NCBI GenBank assembly: GCA_013350335.1
Contig: CM023539.1
Span: 14,818,302 to 14,882,301 of the forward strand
Direction: 5' to 3'
Length of the DNA stretch: 64,000 bases
From: Chimonanthus salicifolius
Lineage: Eukaryota > Streptophyta > Magnoliopsida > Laurales > Calycanthaceae
Shown: piece after piece, positions 11,171 to 23,500 of the stretch
How the letters are laid out: every line of letters begins with the position of its first letter
How positions within the stretch are numbered: position 1 is the stretch's first letter
The notes under the pieces: generated by a model
What the model saw: the letters and a program-made list of their open reading frames with translations, nothing else
Told to the model about the DNA's origin: nothing
Database searches by the model: none
Translations under genes and position numbers: made by a program

Positions 11171-13733
11171 CTAGGAAGACCTTGGCAATATGATAGGGAT
11201 AACATGCACCATGGAAAGAAAAACATCTACTCATTTTATAAAGATGGGACCAAACATGTATTGGGGCCACTACAAGACTTGGAGAAGGTGAAACTCAAAA
11301 CATCAGAAGTCAGTCTAATCACCTTCCAAGAGTTAGAAAAAGAAGTAGAGAAAGAAAATGGTGAAGTCAATGCCCTATTGCCAAAGAAGGAACTCCTGAA
11401 ATTTCTATCCCTTCTAAGCTGCAACCCATGATACAAGGATATGCGGATGTATTTCTAGAAGAATTACCAGCATGACTACCTCCTATATGAGGAATACAAC
11501 ATTGCATAGATCTTATGCTAGGTGCAACATTGCCAAATAGACCAACTTACAGGATAACCCCTACAGAAAACGAAGAGTTAAACAGACAAGTGCAAGAGTT
11601 GATTGACAAAGGATTTATTCAGAGAAAGTCCTAGCACATGCTCCTTACCAGCCTTGTTAACTCCAAGAAAGGTGGTAGTTGGCGTATGTGTATCGATAGT
11701 GGAGCAATTAATAAAATCACTAATCAGTTATTACTTCCTTATTTCTCATCTTGATGACATGCTCGACATGCTTGCTGATACATTTTTTTTTCCAAAATTG
11801 ATCTTAGAAGTGGATATCATCAAATCAGGATCCTCTCAGGTGATGAATGAAAAACAATATTTAAGACTCACAAAGGTTTATATGAATCGTTGGTAATGCC
11901 TTTCGGTCTTTCCAACGTGCCCATTACATTCATGCGAGTAATGAATCAAGTTTTAAAGTCCTACATTGGAAAGTTCAGTCGTTGTCTACTTCGACGACAT
12001 TTTAATCTATAGCAAGGACGAAAAACTACACCTTGATCATCTCAGACAATTGTTCAACACATTGAGGAATGAGAACTGATATGTGAATATGAAGAAATGC
12101 CACTTTATGTCTGATGAGATTATTTTCTTGGGATATGTTGTGACTGCAGGTGGAATAAAAGTTGATGAATCCAAGACAGAAGCAATCCACAATTGGCCCA
12201 TGCCCAAGAATGTTCAAGAAGCTCGAAGTTTCCATGGATTGGCTTCATTCTATCGACGTTTTATCAAGAATTTCAGCACCAGCATGGCTCCATTCACAGA
12301 TTGCCTAAGGAAATGAGCATTCTTATGCACGTTTGCTGCCGAAGAAACTTTTGATCTCATTAAGAAAAAACTATCAGAAGCTCCAGCATTAGATCTCCTA
12401 GATTTCGAAAAACAGTTTGTGGTGGATTGTGAAGCTTCTCACATAGACATTGGTGCAGTCTTGAGCCAGGAGCAATGTCCTGTCACATTTTTCAGTGAAA
12501 AGTTGCATGCTCCAATTCGATACTCCACGTACGACGTCAAGTTTTATGCCATCATCCAAGCACTCAAGGACTGATGACACTACCTGATTCACAAACCATT
12601 CATCTTGAATTTCGATCACGAGACCCTCAAATATATCAATGGACAACATAAGCTTAACCCCAGGCATGCAAAATGGGTATCCTATTTGCAAGAGTTCACA
12701 TTTGTAGTACAACACAAGTATGGAGCCTAGAATAAGGTGGTCGAAGGTCTTAGTCGACGAGCTACATTGTTGAGCCATATGCAAGTCGAAGTGGTTAGAT
12801 TCAACACTTTTAAAGAACTCTATGACAATGATGCAAACTTTGGAGAAATTTGGCAAAATGCACAATATGGACCTATGAATGATTATCTCATCTACGATAG
12901 ATATTTGTTCAAGGGTTCTAGACTATGTAACGTAGTTTGCTCATTGAGAGATCTCTTGATGAAAGAAGTGTATGGTGGTGGTCTAGCAGGACACTTTGGA
13001 AGAGAGAAGACTTTGGCCTCACTTGAAGAATTTTTTTATTGGCCCAGCCTTAGAGAAGATATCAACAGATTAGTGGAGCAGTGTCATATTTGCCAAATGG
13101 CCAAGGGTCAAACACAGAACACAACGTTGTATCCTCCACTCCCAGTGCCAGTAGTTCCATGGGAAGACATTTCAATGGATTTCGTCATTGGACTTCCTCA
13201 AACACAACGGGGTGTTGACAACATCTTAGTTGTCATTGACATATTTTCTAAGATGGCTCATTTTATTCCATGCCGTAAGTTTGCATATGCTTCCCACATA
13301 GAAGCTTTGTATTTCAAGGATGTGGCGAAACTCCATGGTTTTCCAAAGTCTATTGTTTTAGATCGAGACACAAAATTTATGAGTAATCTTTGTTGTTCGT
13401 TGTGGTGAAAGTTAGGAACTGAGCTAAAGTTTAGCGGTGCCTACCATCCTTAGACAGACGGTCAAACAGAGGTAGTCAACATGACCCTAGGAAATTTGCT
13501 GCAAAGCTTGATTGAATGTAAGCCCCGACAATGGGACACAATCTTGCCACATGCCGAATTTGCCTATAACAACACGAAAGACTGCACAACTGTGTCATAG
13601 CCCATTTGAAGTCATCTATGGTTTCAATCCAAAAAATGTCCTTGATTTACTTCTACATAGTTCTGCTACCTTCAAAAGGGCCCAAGAGTTAAGATGTGGA
13701 AGACCTAGTGGCAGAAGTCAAGTGGTTTGAAAG
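11171..13733 (+). pseudogene. Ty3/gypsy pol pseudogene (protease tail, RT, RNase H, integrase), CRM-like
   Basis: This is a near-collinear but broken gypsy polyprotein. The protease-RT linker (LGRPWQYDRDN, frame from 11,171) is followed by RT with catalytic Y-F-D-D near 11,985. The RT connection (about 12,080-12,316), RNase H (about 12,400-12,720) and integrase follow. Integrase shows the HHCC finger (GHFGREK ... CHICQMAKG, about 12,988-13,107) and all three DDE positions (ISMDF near 13,170, DRDTKF near 13,363, QTEVVN near 13,464). Stops or frame breaks lie near 11,474, 11,632, 12,078, 12,314, 12,572, 12,728, 13,406 and 13,453. Wording such as PWEDISMDFV and GFNPKNVLDLL resembles CRM-type chromoviruses, but this lineage call is tentative. 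The integrase C-terminus resumes at about 15,353 after a copia-like LTR insertion. Confidence 0.88.
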
Positions 13734-15352
13734 TTCCCGGTGCTAGAACAAGATTGGTCCAAGAGGAGGAGGAAGAGACGCTGGGGGGGGTGGGGTGGGG
13801 TTGTGAATAAGATAATGTCTGATTTTTATGGCATTCACAAATTTCTTGATTAATTAAAATATAAGTAGTAGCAGAATAAACTAGATTAATCAAGATAAAT
13901 GTGTTGTGTGAACAAGATAGTGTGCATAGATGCAATCACACAAACAAGCCAAACACTAACAACACCAGATTTACAGTGGTTCGGAGTAAATCCCTCCTAC
14001 ATCCACTGATGGACTCACCCAATCTTGGGTTATCCTAAATACACTAGGCAAGGGAATTACACTCTCACAATAGAGTGGGAATTACGCCTACACAAATAGA
14101 GTATGAATTTCACCAACACAGTCCCACCTTATTTTGAAAGGTTCGACGACCTTTATCTAATCTTTATCCCTCTATTTTTTATAATGGTTCAAGCACGTTG
14201 CTTTAATCCACTTCACAATGATTTGATCAAGTGTAGCACAAGAAGAAGCACTTACCTTTTGTAGCTCAGATCTGATGTAGATGTGTTTTTGAAGAGTTCT
14301 CCCAACTTGATCTTCTTGATGATGAAGATGTACCACTGTATAAGCAATCACAAGCTTAGGAGAAGGTTTCTAAGATATGAGATTCACCAATGGAATCCTA
14401 GATCTGTCTTTTTCTCTTTCTTAATCTAAATCAAATTATTGATTGGATATCAAATGATACACCAATGTAAAGTTCTTAGAGAGGTTCGGATTCTCAGGGT
14501 GTTGCCTTAAGATTTTCTAATTCAAAGCACTCTAAGATTTATCCAAAATCCGAAGTTTAAATAGGCATCCAGAAATTTTCCCAATGGCTAGTTGACGATG
14601 GGTCGCCCCATGGCGATGGATCGCAGCTATTAAAAAAAAAAATTCAACCATAAGACCATTGTGCATTAATGCAGTTTTAACGGATATAAAACGATCACCT
14701 GTGATGGATCGCGACCTACGATGGATCGCAGAACACCCGGCGATGGATGGCCACTGGTGAGTGGCTTGCCTTTAGACCAATTCAAAAGTACAGAGTTCTC
14801 CCAACCAGAACTCTAGAAAACCCATGCGAGGGATCGTGACCTGCGATGTACCATGGCGATGGATCGTTAGCCACGAATGGCTTGTCTTGAGAGCAGACCA
14901 GTTTGACAGTATTTTCCAACTAGAACCTTGGATTTTCCAGGCGATGGGTCGCAACACAGCGATGGATCTCACAACCCATTGGTGATGGGTCACCAACCAC
15001 GATGGGTTGCCTAGCAGATATCCATTTTTTTCAAGTCTAAGTCCATAGGTTATGTTGGTTGGTCTTGATCCAATATGCTTGATTGATTTCAACAAATTTT
15101 AGTCCTAACCCTAGTAAAGGTCTTCCTAGGTGTTGGGTTCACCCTATGGTTATCTATGCCCAATTTACTTTAGAGATTGTCATACACTTTGTGATGCTTG
15201 AATCTTGAACTTAATCTTCCAATGCTTGATCTCTTGATTCAGTTTTCACCACTCTTGAGTCTTGATTCATTGTCTTCATTCTTCCAAGGCAATACTCTTC
15301 TTGAGTCACAGAATTGACAACAAGGTGACTTGGCAATCCGGGGCACTAACGC
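13734..15352 (+). mobile_element. Ty1/copia-like LTR inserted into the gypsy integrase
   Basis: The gypsy reading frame stops being homologous after ...AEVKWF and resumes at HEQIQHKIEES near 15,355. The 1.6 kb between is foreign. It starts with a G-rich run and GTGAATAAGATAATG (about 13,783-13,820) and contains ACAGTGGTTCGGAGTAAATC (about 13,971-13,991). Both are features seen at the ends and in the body of plant copia LTRs of the SIRE type. A second such LTR in the opposite orientation lies at about 18.28-20.38 kb. Near the right end it has the cluster GCGATGGATCGC (14,590-15,010). No coding sequence is present. Exact termini and a TSD could not be fixed, so the boundaries are plus or minus about 15 bp. 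Confidence 0.7.
14590..15012. repeat. Cluster of GCGATGGATCGC-type near-palindromes
   Basis: At least nine variants of CGATGGATCGC, CGATGGGTCGC or CGATGGATGG are spread over about 420 bp of the copia-like LTR. The clearest copy, at 14,613-14,624, has 5-bp arms GCGAT/ATCGC around GG. Confidence 0.75.
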
Positions 15353-15815
15353 GGTTCCATGAACAAATTCAACACAAGATTGAAGAAAGCAACTTGCGAT
15401 ACCAGTCAATTGCTAATAGACACAGATGACAAGTAGTGTTTGAAGAAGGAGATTTGGAATGGGTTCAACTGAAGAATGAGATTTGGAATGGGTTCAACTG
15501 AGAAAGGAACCCACCGACACCTACATCAAGTTAAAAATGAGAGTCATTGGGCCATGTGAAGTGCTAAAGCGTATCAAGGATAATGCTTACAAAGTTAAGT
15601 TGCTAGATGACATCAACATTTTAGACACTTTCAATGTGGCAGATTTGAAAACCTATCGAAAAGATAAGCCTTTGAATAACTCGAGGGCGAGTTCTTGTGA
15701 AGAGGGAAGAAATGATGATGACATGACAATTGACGATGAGATTGTTGCCATAGGTATGAAATTTTATGATTTGTTTGGCAGACAGGGAGTAAGCTCAACA
15801 TACTCACTCCATTAG
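15353..15815 (+). pseudogene. Integrase C-terminal part of the split gypsy pol
   Basis: This continues the integrase interrupted at 13,733. The frame HEQIQHKIEESNLRYQ is followed by a 33-bp direct duplication (GAGATTTGGAATGGGTTCAA at about 15,451 and 15,479). Then comes the GPY/F-type segment (GPCEVLKRIKDNAYKVKLL, about 15,552-15,608). The frame is open from 15,483 to 15,815. The duplication shifts the copy out of register with the upstream part. It is a pseudogene fragment without a start. Confidence 0.8.
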
Positions 15816-16401
15816 AATCCTAATGTGAAAAGGGTTCAAGATTGCCACCTAAGCATCCATCTAAGAAGCACCCACCTGAATATCTACTTAAGCCTACCTT
15901 AACACCACATCTTCCACTTGGCATGTTGCATGAAGGACACCTCACTCACCATTTGGAAACATGCACAGATGCTACTTCATCACTCTTGCATGTGCATGCA
16001 AGCCTTCCATTTTCCAATGTGCATGCAAACCTTACATTTTCTGATATGCATGTCAACCTTCATTTTCCAATGCATGGACGTTCCCTCCCATGAGCATGAA
16101 GACATTTTACAATGTGAATTAAGATTATCAAGGTGCATGCATGGACTCTTCAAGGTACATAAAACTTGGCAAAATCAAAGCATTGAGAAACGTACCATCT
16201 CTTTGGAACCAACTAAACCCTTTTTGTTGCAAGAGTTGGGAGCAAAATTCTTGCAAGAGACTTCGTGGGGAAAAGGTTTCATACATAAAGTTCTTTGGAA
16301 ATTTTCAATGAGAAAAAATCAAGGTTCTTTGTGTAAAGTGAATATCGAATTTTGTGTGATTGGCTTGGAACTTAACATGTCTTCATTAATTGGGGTGGAT
16401 A
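15816..16401 (+). other. 3' end of the split gypsy element, LTR-like, noncoding
   Basis: Sequence after the integrase stop, probably the start of this element's 3' LTR. It contains short repeats of GCATGCAARCCTT/CATTTTCC (15,985-16,080). The open frames here look incidental. The same host sequence continues at 17,805 after the inserted TRIM. Confidence 0.4.
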
Positions 16402-17804
16402 TGTAATACCTCGCCCTAGAGGGGTCTATAATGTGGAGCGTGTCTAAGAAGAAAAAAGTCCAACATTGCTAGTTGCATTGAAAATTCCCACATTGCTAGT
16501 TGCATTGGAAAAAAGTCTCACATTTCGAGTTGCATTGGAACGATGGAATGATCACTGAAGGAATGTGATTGTTTATATGGGTATGTTTTTTATCTTGTGG
16601 ATGAGAGATCACAAGCTATATGTGAAATGGAGCAAGTGTGAATTTTGTTCAACAGAAGTAAAATTTCTGGGTCATGTAAATTTAGCCAATGAGCGGTAGT
16701 AGATCCTGATGAGGATGAAGTTGTGCTTAAGTGGGAGAAACCCCTTAGTGTTTTTGAGAGCAATTTCTTAGGCTTGGCAGGATATTATCGGATGTTTATT
16801 AAGTTTTCTTTAAGCTTGCAACACCTATGACTAAATTGACCAGGAAAGATGCCGAGTTTGTATGGGGCAGGTCCTGTTAGGAAACCATTCCTAGAATTGA
16901 AGAAAATATTGACTTCATTACAGGTTTTGATATTTTAAAGAGAGACCCTCGTTATGTTGGATATTTTGATACTTCTAAGGACGGGCTTAGTTATGTGTTG
17001 ATGCGGAAGTTGTACCCAGAGTTATTCGCCGATCAAGGTTAGTACCTTAGTTAAAATTTCAAGGGCGAAATTTCTGTAAGAGGGATAGATTGTAGAGACC
17101 TGACTCAAATTATCAGGTTGAGACCTAAATAAAATTTCCGGGTAGATTTTAATCGGATATTGTTTCCGTTTGCCTGATTATGCGTTGGAAATTGTTTGAA
17201 TTTGTGAATTGGTAAAAAAAAAAAAGTCCAGTTTTGACCTGAGGTTCTAAAATTAGTAGGTGTCTATTTTTTGAAACTTTCCAAATTTAGAAAATATCAA
17301 AATTGGTGTGATTTCGGGGTCCGCAATTGTTAATAAATTTTATTTGAATATTATTATTTAAAATTTTAATTTTGGATTCCATTTTGGAAACTTCCTAAAA
17401 ATTAGCATATGTGGGACCCAAGTTATTTTATCTTCGGAAAGGTTGAGTTGAGAATTTATTTTGAGAAAACGAATTTTTTTTAGAAACCACATGGTATCAG
17501 AGAATGGTTCAACTCTCTGCCTAAGGATGTGGGCTTGGCTCGTGTGTGTGTGGAGAGCCGGGACAACTCTGGCTTTAATACCCTGCCCCAGAGGAGGTCT
17601 ATAATGTGGAGCGTGTCTATGGAGAAAAAGTCCCACATTGCTAGTTGCATTGGAAATTCCCTGGTATATAAGTGGTAGCCTTCCTTCTTCTAGCACAAGG
17701 CCTTTTGGGAGCAACAGTGGGTTGGCTTGCCAAAGCAAAGCCTGAGGACTTGTGTGTGTGGGCCCAAAGCTGACAATATTGTGCTAGTGGGACGGGTCGT
17801 TATA
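16402..17804 (+). mobile_element. Second TRIM element, interrupted, imperfect TSD GGATA/GAATA
   Basis: The 5' LTR piece (16,402 to about 16,545) starts TGTAATACCTCGCCC and shares the GTCTATAATGTGGAGCG segment with the 3' LTR (17,574-17,804). The PBS TGGTATCAGAG at 17,492-17,502 and a short internal part precede the 3' LTR, which ends GGGTCGTTATA. This is the same family as the TRIM at 3042-5352 but in the opposite orientation. The flanks GGATA (16,397-16,401) and GAATA (17,805-17,809) agree at four of five bases. A gypsy fragment fills about 16,560-17,485. Confidence 0.75.
16560..17485 (+). mobile_element. Gypsy RT fragment plus LTR (TGTAGAGACC) nested in the TRIM
   Basis: Broken RT connection-domain sequence is readable at about 16,620-17,010 (KLYVKWSKCEFC, then a GLAGYYRMFIK-like segment near 16,775-16,800) with several frame shifts. 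The usual 3' end follows: AAATTTCAAGGGCGAAATTTC, the purine tract GTAAGAGGGATAGAT (17,076-17,090), and an LTR beginning TGTAGAGACCTGACTC at 17,091. The LTR is cut off at the TRIM PBS near 17,488. A similar LTR start (TGTAGTGACCTGACCC) lies at 27,956. Confidence 0.7.
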
Positions 17805-18282
17805 GAATATTAACCACCCTCCTCCTTGGCCTATAAAAGGAGAAGGGAATGGATAGCTTGGGGCATATTGATTTGGAGTTAGAATTGATTTCGTACCAGG
17901 TGTGGAGGCAAGGACAAGATAAGTTTTTGTGTTTATTTTTCTTTTTGTTTTATCTTTCGAATTTTAGTTTTCTTAAATTGAGTTAAGCCTTTGTTGTAAT
18001 GTCCATGCCAATGTCTATTTGAGAATCACTTCATTATTCAATTGAAGGTGCATTGCATATTGATTGGATTCATTTTATCAGAAGATAGATTTGGGTGAAG
18101 ATAATGGCACCAAAGATTGCTTCTAGCGACATCTTTGGTCTGGACCACTACGAACAGAAGTTCGTTTGGACCATTTCTTCATTGAAGACTAGGGAAGGTT
18201 TTCACACTACCTTAGCCTTCATCAGGCACTAAGAGGAGAGGGCAACTTTTGAAAACCTGAAGGGAATGGATTAAAAGGGACA
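17805..18282 (+). other. LTR-like stretch with TATA box and an unassigned short frame
   Basis: CTATAAAAGG at about 17,830 looks like an LTR promoter, followed by a T-rich leader. From the ATG at 18,102 a 46-codon frame reads MAPKIASSDIFGLDHYEQ..., and three codons after its stop the frame continues (EERATFENLKG). I do not recognise it. It may be the beginning of a gag-like frame of the element to the left. Confidence 0.35.
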
Positions 18283-20378
18283 TGTTAGACTCTAGAGTAA
18301 GTGATAGTATGGTTTATGATAGATCCAAATGGAGAAGAAGATGTCAGAACCACAGTTGAACCTGTGTTCTTGGTTGTCAAATTCGGTGTCCAAAAGTCTA
18401 TGTTGAGTGTCCTATGTGCCCCTGAAAGTATGAAGATCAGAAGCGTGTGAAGAGCTAGAAGGTGGATGGCAAAGCAGCAGAATGAGAGGTGAATCAACTG
18501 AAAGGCCAACCAAGACAAGTAAAAGGACCTAATAGACTTAGGTAACCTTGGATTGATCCCAAGGTAGGTATGGACTTAGAATGCAGACTCACATAGGTGG
18601 ATTATATCGAGTAGTTAATTCTAAGAATAGAAGTCCACAGTTTGATTTGTGAGAACATGAATGGTTTGCGTTCAGAGCTCTGAATGAAGTGATCTAGAAG
18701 TCTGGAACGAATGCAGTGTGAACAAACCTATGGACTTAGTCTCTTATAGATTCAGAACTCTGAATGGGATTGATTCAGACTTTTGAATGGGTGTTGAAAG
18801 CTAGTGATACTAGTCATTGTTTCAAATCGTTGATAAGCTGTATGATTTTGAAAAACTAGCCGTTGGAGTGTGTATGCTAGCTAAGATAAGCTAGACAAAA
18901 CACGTGGGAAATGTGATTGGAATTAGGATATATTTCGTTTGGTTGTCATTAAGTTGGCTGTGAGATTTTGCATTGGTTCAGAGGTCTGAACTTACGATTG
19001 TAAAATATATATAAATACCATTTGTGTCATTGGAGAGAATACAAGGATAATTTTGATAACTGTTGTGCAAAGAATTGAGCATTCTGAAAAGTTGTATATT
19101 GTGTTGGGAGACTATATGCACCTTAACTTGTGAATCTTTTGACAGTCTATTGTCATCACTTCGATCTTTATCGATCTGAATGAGCGTGTGAGGTTATATC
19201 TTTGATAAGTGATTGAAAATCAGTGAAAGAGATCTAGGGTCACTAGTGTAGTGATAGATCTAGAAACCTTCTTCATATCTTTGGTTGAGTGTTGTGATCG
19301 GTATATCATCTGTAACAAGGATGTGGTGCTGTGGAGAAAGAGCTGAATTGATTCACTAATCCAACGAACTGTGACCGGTGTATTGGCATCGACATCGACA
19401 AAGTTTGTGAGTACTTTGTTGCGTCTTGTGGTGAGACTCACGTTGAGTCTTATGGTGACTCGGGTAGAGTCATTGTGAGTGAAGATTCAAGTAGAGTCTT
19501 ATTGTGGAGACTCAGGTGAGTCAAGGTGAAAAGAGCAACTCAGGTGAGTTGTTTTGGTGAAGACTTTGGAGAGTCAAGTCTGTTGACCTAGGTGGGTCAT
19601 TCGACTATTTTAGTGGAGTTAGTCAGATATCCCTAGGTTGGGAGAGTTTGCAAGTGGATGTAGGTCTAAAGGACCGCACCACTATCAAAATCCTTGTGTT
19701 GTGGTGATCTTGCTTGTGTATTTGCTTGTTTATTTATTTATATCTTGATCATCATATTAATCATTGCATGCTTGAACTTAAACTTGCGAATATAATATTC
19801 ATGCTTTGTTGATCATCTGATAAAGGATTAGATTGATACTCGTTCGGTTCAAAGTTCTGAATGGACTTATTCAGACTTCCGAACAAATGCAGTTTGAATA
19901 TCCCTATTCGAAATTCGAAACTTAGGGATATAGACCTTCGAACAAAAAGTGTTCTAACTATTTATATTCATCTTGATGTCCAAAACGTACTCAAAGAATT
20001 AGTATCTTAAATCTTCTGGATTTATAAAGTGATCAACTAACTAATCAATATCTTTGTACTTTTAACATTAATATAATGATTGCATCGTGTTTTAGTGTAT
20101 GCAATCATATCTGTATTGATATTGATTATTATTGTGAATAATGTGATTGATTAATTAATTAACGATGTGAAACTTCGATGTAGTTGTTAAGATCAACCTT
20201 ATTGATATATTAGATTAATTTTATTATTGTAGCCTTCTATTAAATAAATTGGTTAGGTTTAATTCATTAATTCAGTTGGACCAACTTATATAGAAAATAC
20301 CAATTAGTTAAGAACCTTTGCGATTAGAGGTTGATTGTCCTATTCACCCCCTCTAAAACGTACTTAGGTTACGTGACA
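18283..20378 (-). mobile_element. Ty1/copia-like LTR, minus strand, about 2.1 kb
   Basis: Read on the minus strand, the sequence begins TGTCACGTAACC at 20,378, followed within 30 bp by GAGGGGGTGAATAGGAC. That is the characteristic opening of SIRE-like plant copia LTRs. GTGCGGTCCTTTAGACCTAC and CCACTTGCAAACTCTCC (complement of about 19,640-19,680) match the ACAGTGGTTCGG...CCTACATCCAC zone of the other copia-like LTR at about 13.97-14.03 kb. The lower end is not defined; 18,283 (TGTTAGAC on the plus strand) is a guess. No pol sequence adjoins it. It carries a cluster of TTCAGAGCTCTGAA palindromes. Confidence 0.65.
18660..19935. repeat. Cluster of TTCAGAGCTCTGAA-type palindromes
   Basis: A perfect 14-bp palindrome at 18,671-18,684 has relatives near 18,769, 18,976 (GTTCAGAGGTCTGAAC), 19,850, 19,870 and 19,908. 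Spacing is irregular, and the intervening sequence is not repeated. Confidence 0.65.
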
Positions 20379-20547
20379 CTCTATTATGGGGCTTTTAGGT
20401 CATTTTCAGAAGAACCTTTAAAGTTGCTCTAGATAAATAGGATATTGGCAGTTGTTGCTGATATTTATCAAAATTTAAAAGATATAGATTTGTACACTAT
20501 CATTTTTAGTTACTGTACACCACTTTTTTCTGTATGCCAACTTTACC

Positions 20548-23500
20548 TATAACGCCCCGCCATTTTCACTCACCACAAATCAGAGTATATTATATATATA
20601 TATATAAAGAGTGAAAGAGAGAGGGGAAACGTCGCGACGCGAGTTAAGTTCGAGTTTTCAAAACCCGACCCTTAACTGGCCACCTTTGCGTGTGAATATG
20701 ATACCATTCATTTACATGACATCAATGAGTAAGGAAGCCAATCACCATATAATTAACTGAAACTTAATTAATATCAAACCATAGCAAAATAATTCTAAGT
20801 TATTACAATCCAAAATAACAGTCCTCCAAATACACCTTCCAAAATCAACATAAATAACATAAACATAAATCTACCCAAGCTCCTACGCTTGGCTCCCTTC
20901 ATGTCCCATGTCCTTGTCATTTCATGTTCCATCATCTATATGGTAGAAGTAGTGCGTTAGTCAACACGCCCAGTAGGAATTCCAAGTAGGGTTATGTACA
21001 CATAAGATCAATATAAAATCAAAATAGAAAACATCATATCATGTTTGTAAAACCATCTCATAAGTAATAAAATACAATACATGATATCCAAAATATCATC
21101 ATGTTTACTTATGCATCATGCCATGGGTGTCAATGCCAAATGATCACTCACCCACTTCCATATCCAATCAATCACATATAGATAGTTTCCTTGATAAATT
21201 AATATATCAAGGTGTTCCCTTGGCCAATTACGTCCGCAGTGTTTTGTGATGGCACCACCAGGTCACTGTTATACCTCCCCACATATGTTAATCGGAATTA
21301 TCGATGGAGTGTGGACTCCTCCCTTTTGCACAAGGTTTCGGAACTGGTTACCCAGGAGCTCTTTAACACAGACTACGCCGTATCCATTTCTAGCAATTCC
21401 GGACAAGGCCAACATAACAATAGTTCACATAGCTTCATACAAGCTAGTCTCAAGCCCCAAGTCATGTTCGGACAGCTCATAACTTGGCTTGCTGTCCCAT
21501 GTATTCCCTCCCATGCCATGCATGAGAATATGAATACAAGAATGCCATTTCATATCATTTTACATAATATCATTGAAAACAAGTTCATAAACACATATCA
21601 TTTGTTATATTCAAAATAAACATTAGAGTTGGAATAAAACCAGTATCATATAAAATCTATAGTGTCTCAATAAGGTAGGAATCCTATCAAAGTCCAGTAT
21701 ACTATCCTTCCTGTTTTGTGAAAATAACGTTTAACGATCACGTCGAAACGAACAGCAAACCTCTTGCGAATCTCCTTACCCCTTATTACATTTAATCACA
21801 TAAATAAATTAATCTGACTATCCATTTAATTTTCATCATCCCTTACATCCTGCCAGATGAACAATAGCATCTGGAAAATATTCAAAAATTATATTTTTCA
21901 ATTCAGTCGACTGAATCAGGGATTCAGACGACTGAATCATGCCCAGATACAGTCCTCTATCTTACCCGCAGACTTTCAGAAGACTGAATACAATAATCAG
22001 TCGGCTGAAATACAACTCGAAATTGTTTAACCTTGATTCGTAACCTTTCAGTCGGCTGACTCTGAGTCAAACCTTTTGTATTCTCGGTCAATCCACTTTC
22101 AGTCGACTAAATCACATATTCAGTCGGCTGACTTTAGATCAGATAAACTGTGTGTGCGGCCAGTATACATTCAGTCGACTGAATCAAGGATTCAGTCGGC
22201 TGAATCATCAACCAACTGTTGCGTGTTTGATAAGTATACATTCAGTTGACTGAATCATAGATTCAGTTGGCTGAAACACACTAGATCACGTTATTTATTC
22301 GATACAGTCTATTTTTAGTCAGCTGAAACCTATATTCAGTCGGTTGAAACTCCCAGAAAACGTTTGCCTGCTTCGGCCAGCACCAATTCAGTCGACTGAA
22401 TCCCAGATTCAGTCGACTGACTGTTTGTCAGTCCTTATTGTTTTCTTATTTGGCTTGACCTTTCTTCATGAAATTCACTCCTAATATTATTTAAACATAG
22501 ATTTCATCTTCCATATAGGTCTTAGTGTATTTACTACACACACTAGCCAAGGCTAGGGTCTTTTCATAATATATTCCAATCTTGGTACCATTATAACATG
22601 GTTTTGGATTCCATCCTTTGATTGTTTGTTTCAATCCCATTACCGATCCTTGAATAGATTTCTAACTTTATGGCCCTATGATAGTTTGGCCATCCCTTTC
22701 AATTGAATAGGACCCATAGGTTCAGTTACACCATGACTAAAACTATAGTTCACCCTTAATCTTAATTTTATATTGTTAAACTCAAAACTATACCTTCTTT
22801 CCCGTCTCTTTCGTTTCTTTTTTATCTGAATTCTTTCCTTAATCCTTCTTACCTTCCTTTGTTCTTCAAAAATTCTCCAAGTACAATGGTGTAAGTGGGA
22901 GAAAGATAGAAGAGAGGAGAAGAGGAGAGAAAATCTCTTTGTTCAAAAGAGAGAGTGATCGGCCAAAGGTGTGAGCAGCCCCTTGAGTTATGTCCCTTTG
23001 TATACCAGCCCCAACTCTTTCAATTCCCCTCTTTATTATTTGTCCAACCAAGGAGTCCCTTGGCTTAACCAAGGAGACTCTTGGCTTAAGCCAAGAAATC
23101 CTTTTGACTTCCATCGAGTCATGGGTTTCATCCCCATGAGATGAAAACTTTCCATATTCCCAACTCAACTCAGCTCAAGCATTAGCTTAACTCAATTGAA
23201 CTCACTCATGGTTGACCAAGTCAACCATGACTTAGCCGACCTTGCATGTACATGGCACGTGGGACCCATCTTAGCCATATCATTTGATGATGTGGCACCT
23301 TGCCTAGTTGGCTTCCATGTATGCCACATGGCAATGCCACCTCACTTGATGATGTGGATTTATGCATTGGATCTTAATTGGATAGCTGACCCAATTAATT
23401 TAACCTTACCCATTTACTTTAAAATCAGTTCATTTATGACTCATTGGATCCCAATTGGGTAATTGACCAATTTCTTTGCATTTACCCAATTACTTTAAAA

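Noticed and set aside
11020..11270. Minus-strand open frames of 68 and 91 codons
   Set aside because: They are produced by the GGTATGACAGT minisatellite.
18290..20383. CTCTA as a TSD of the minus-strand copia LTR
   Set aside because: CTCTA at 18,290-18,294 and 20,379-20,383 match, but the base after the left copy is not the expected TG end, so a chance match is as likely.
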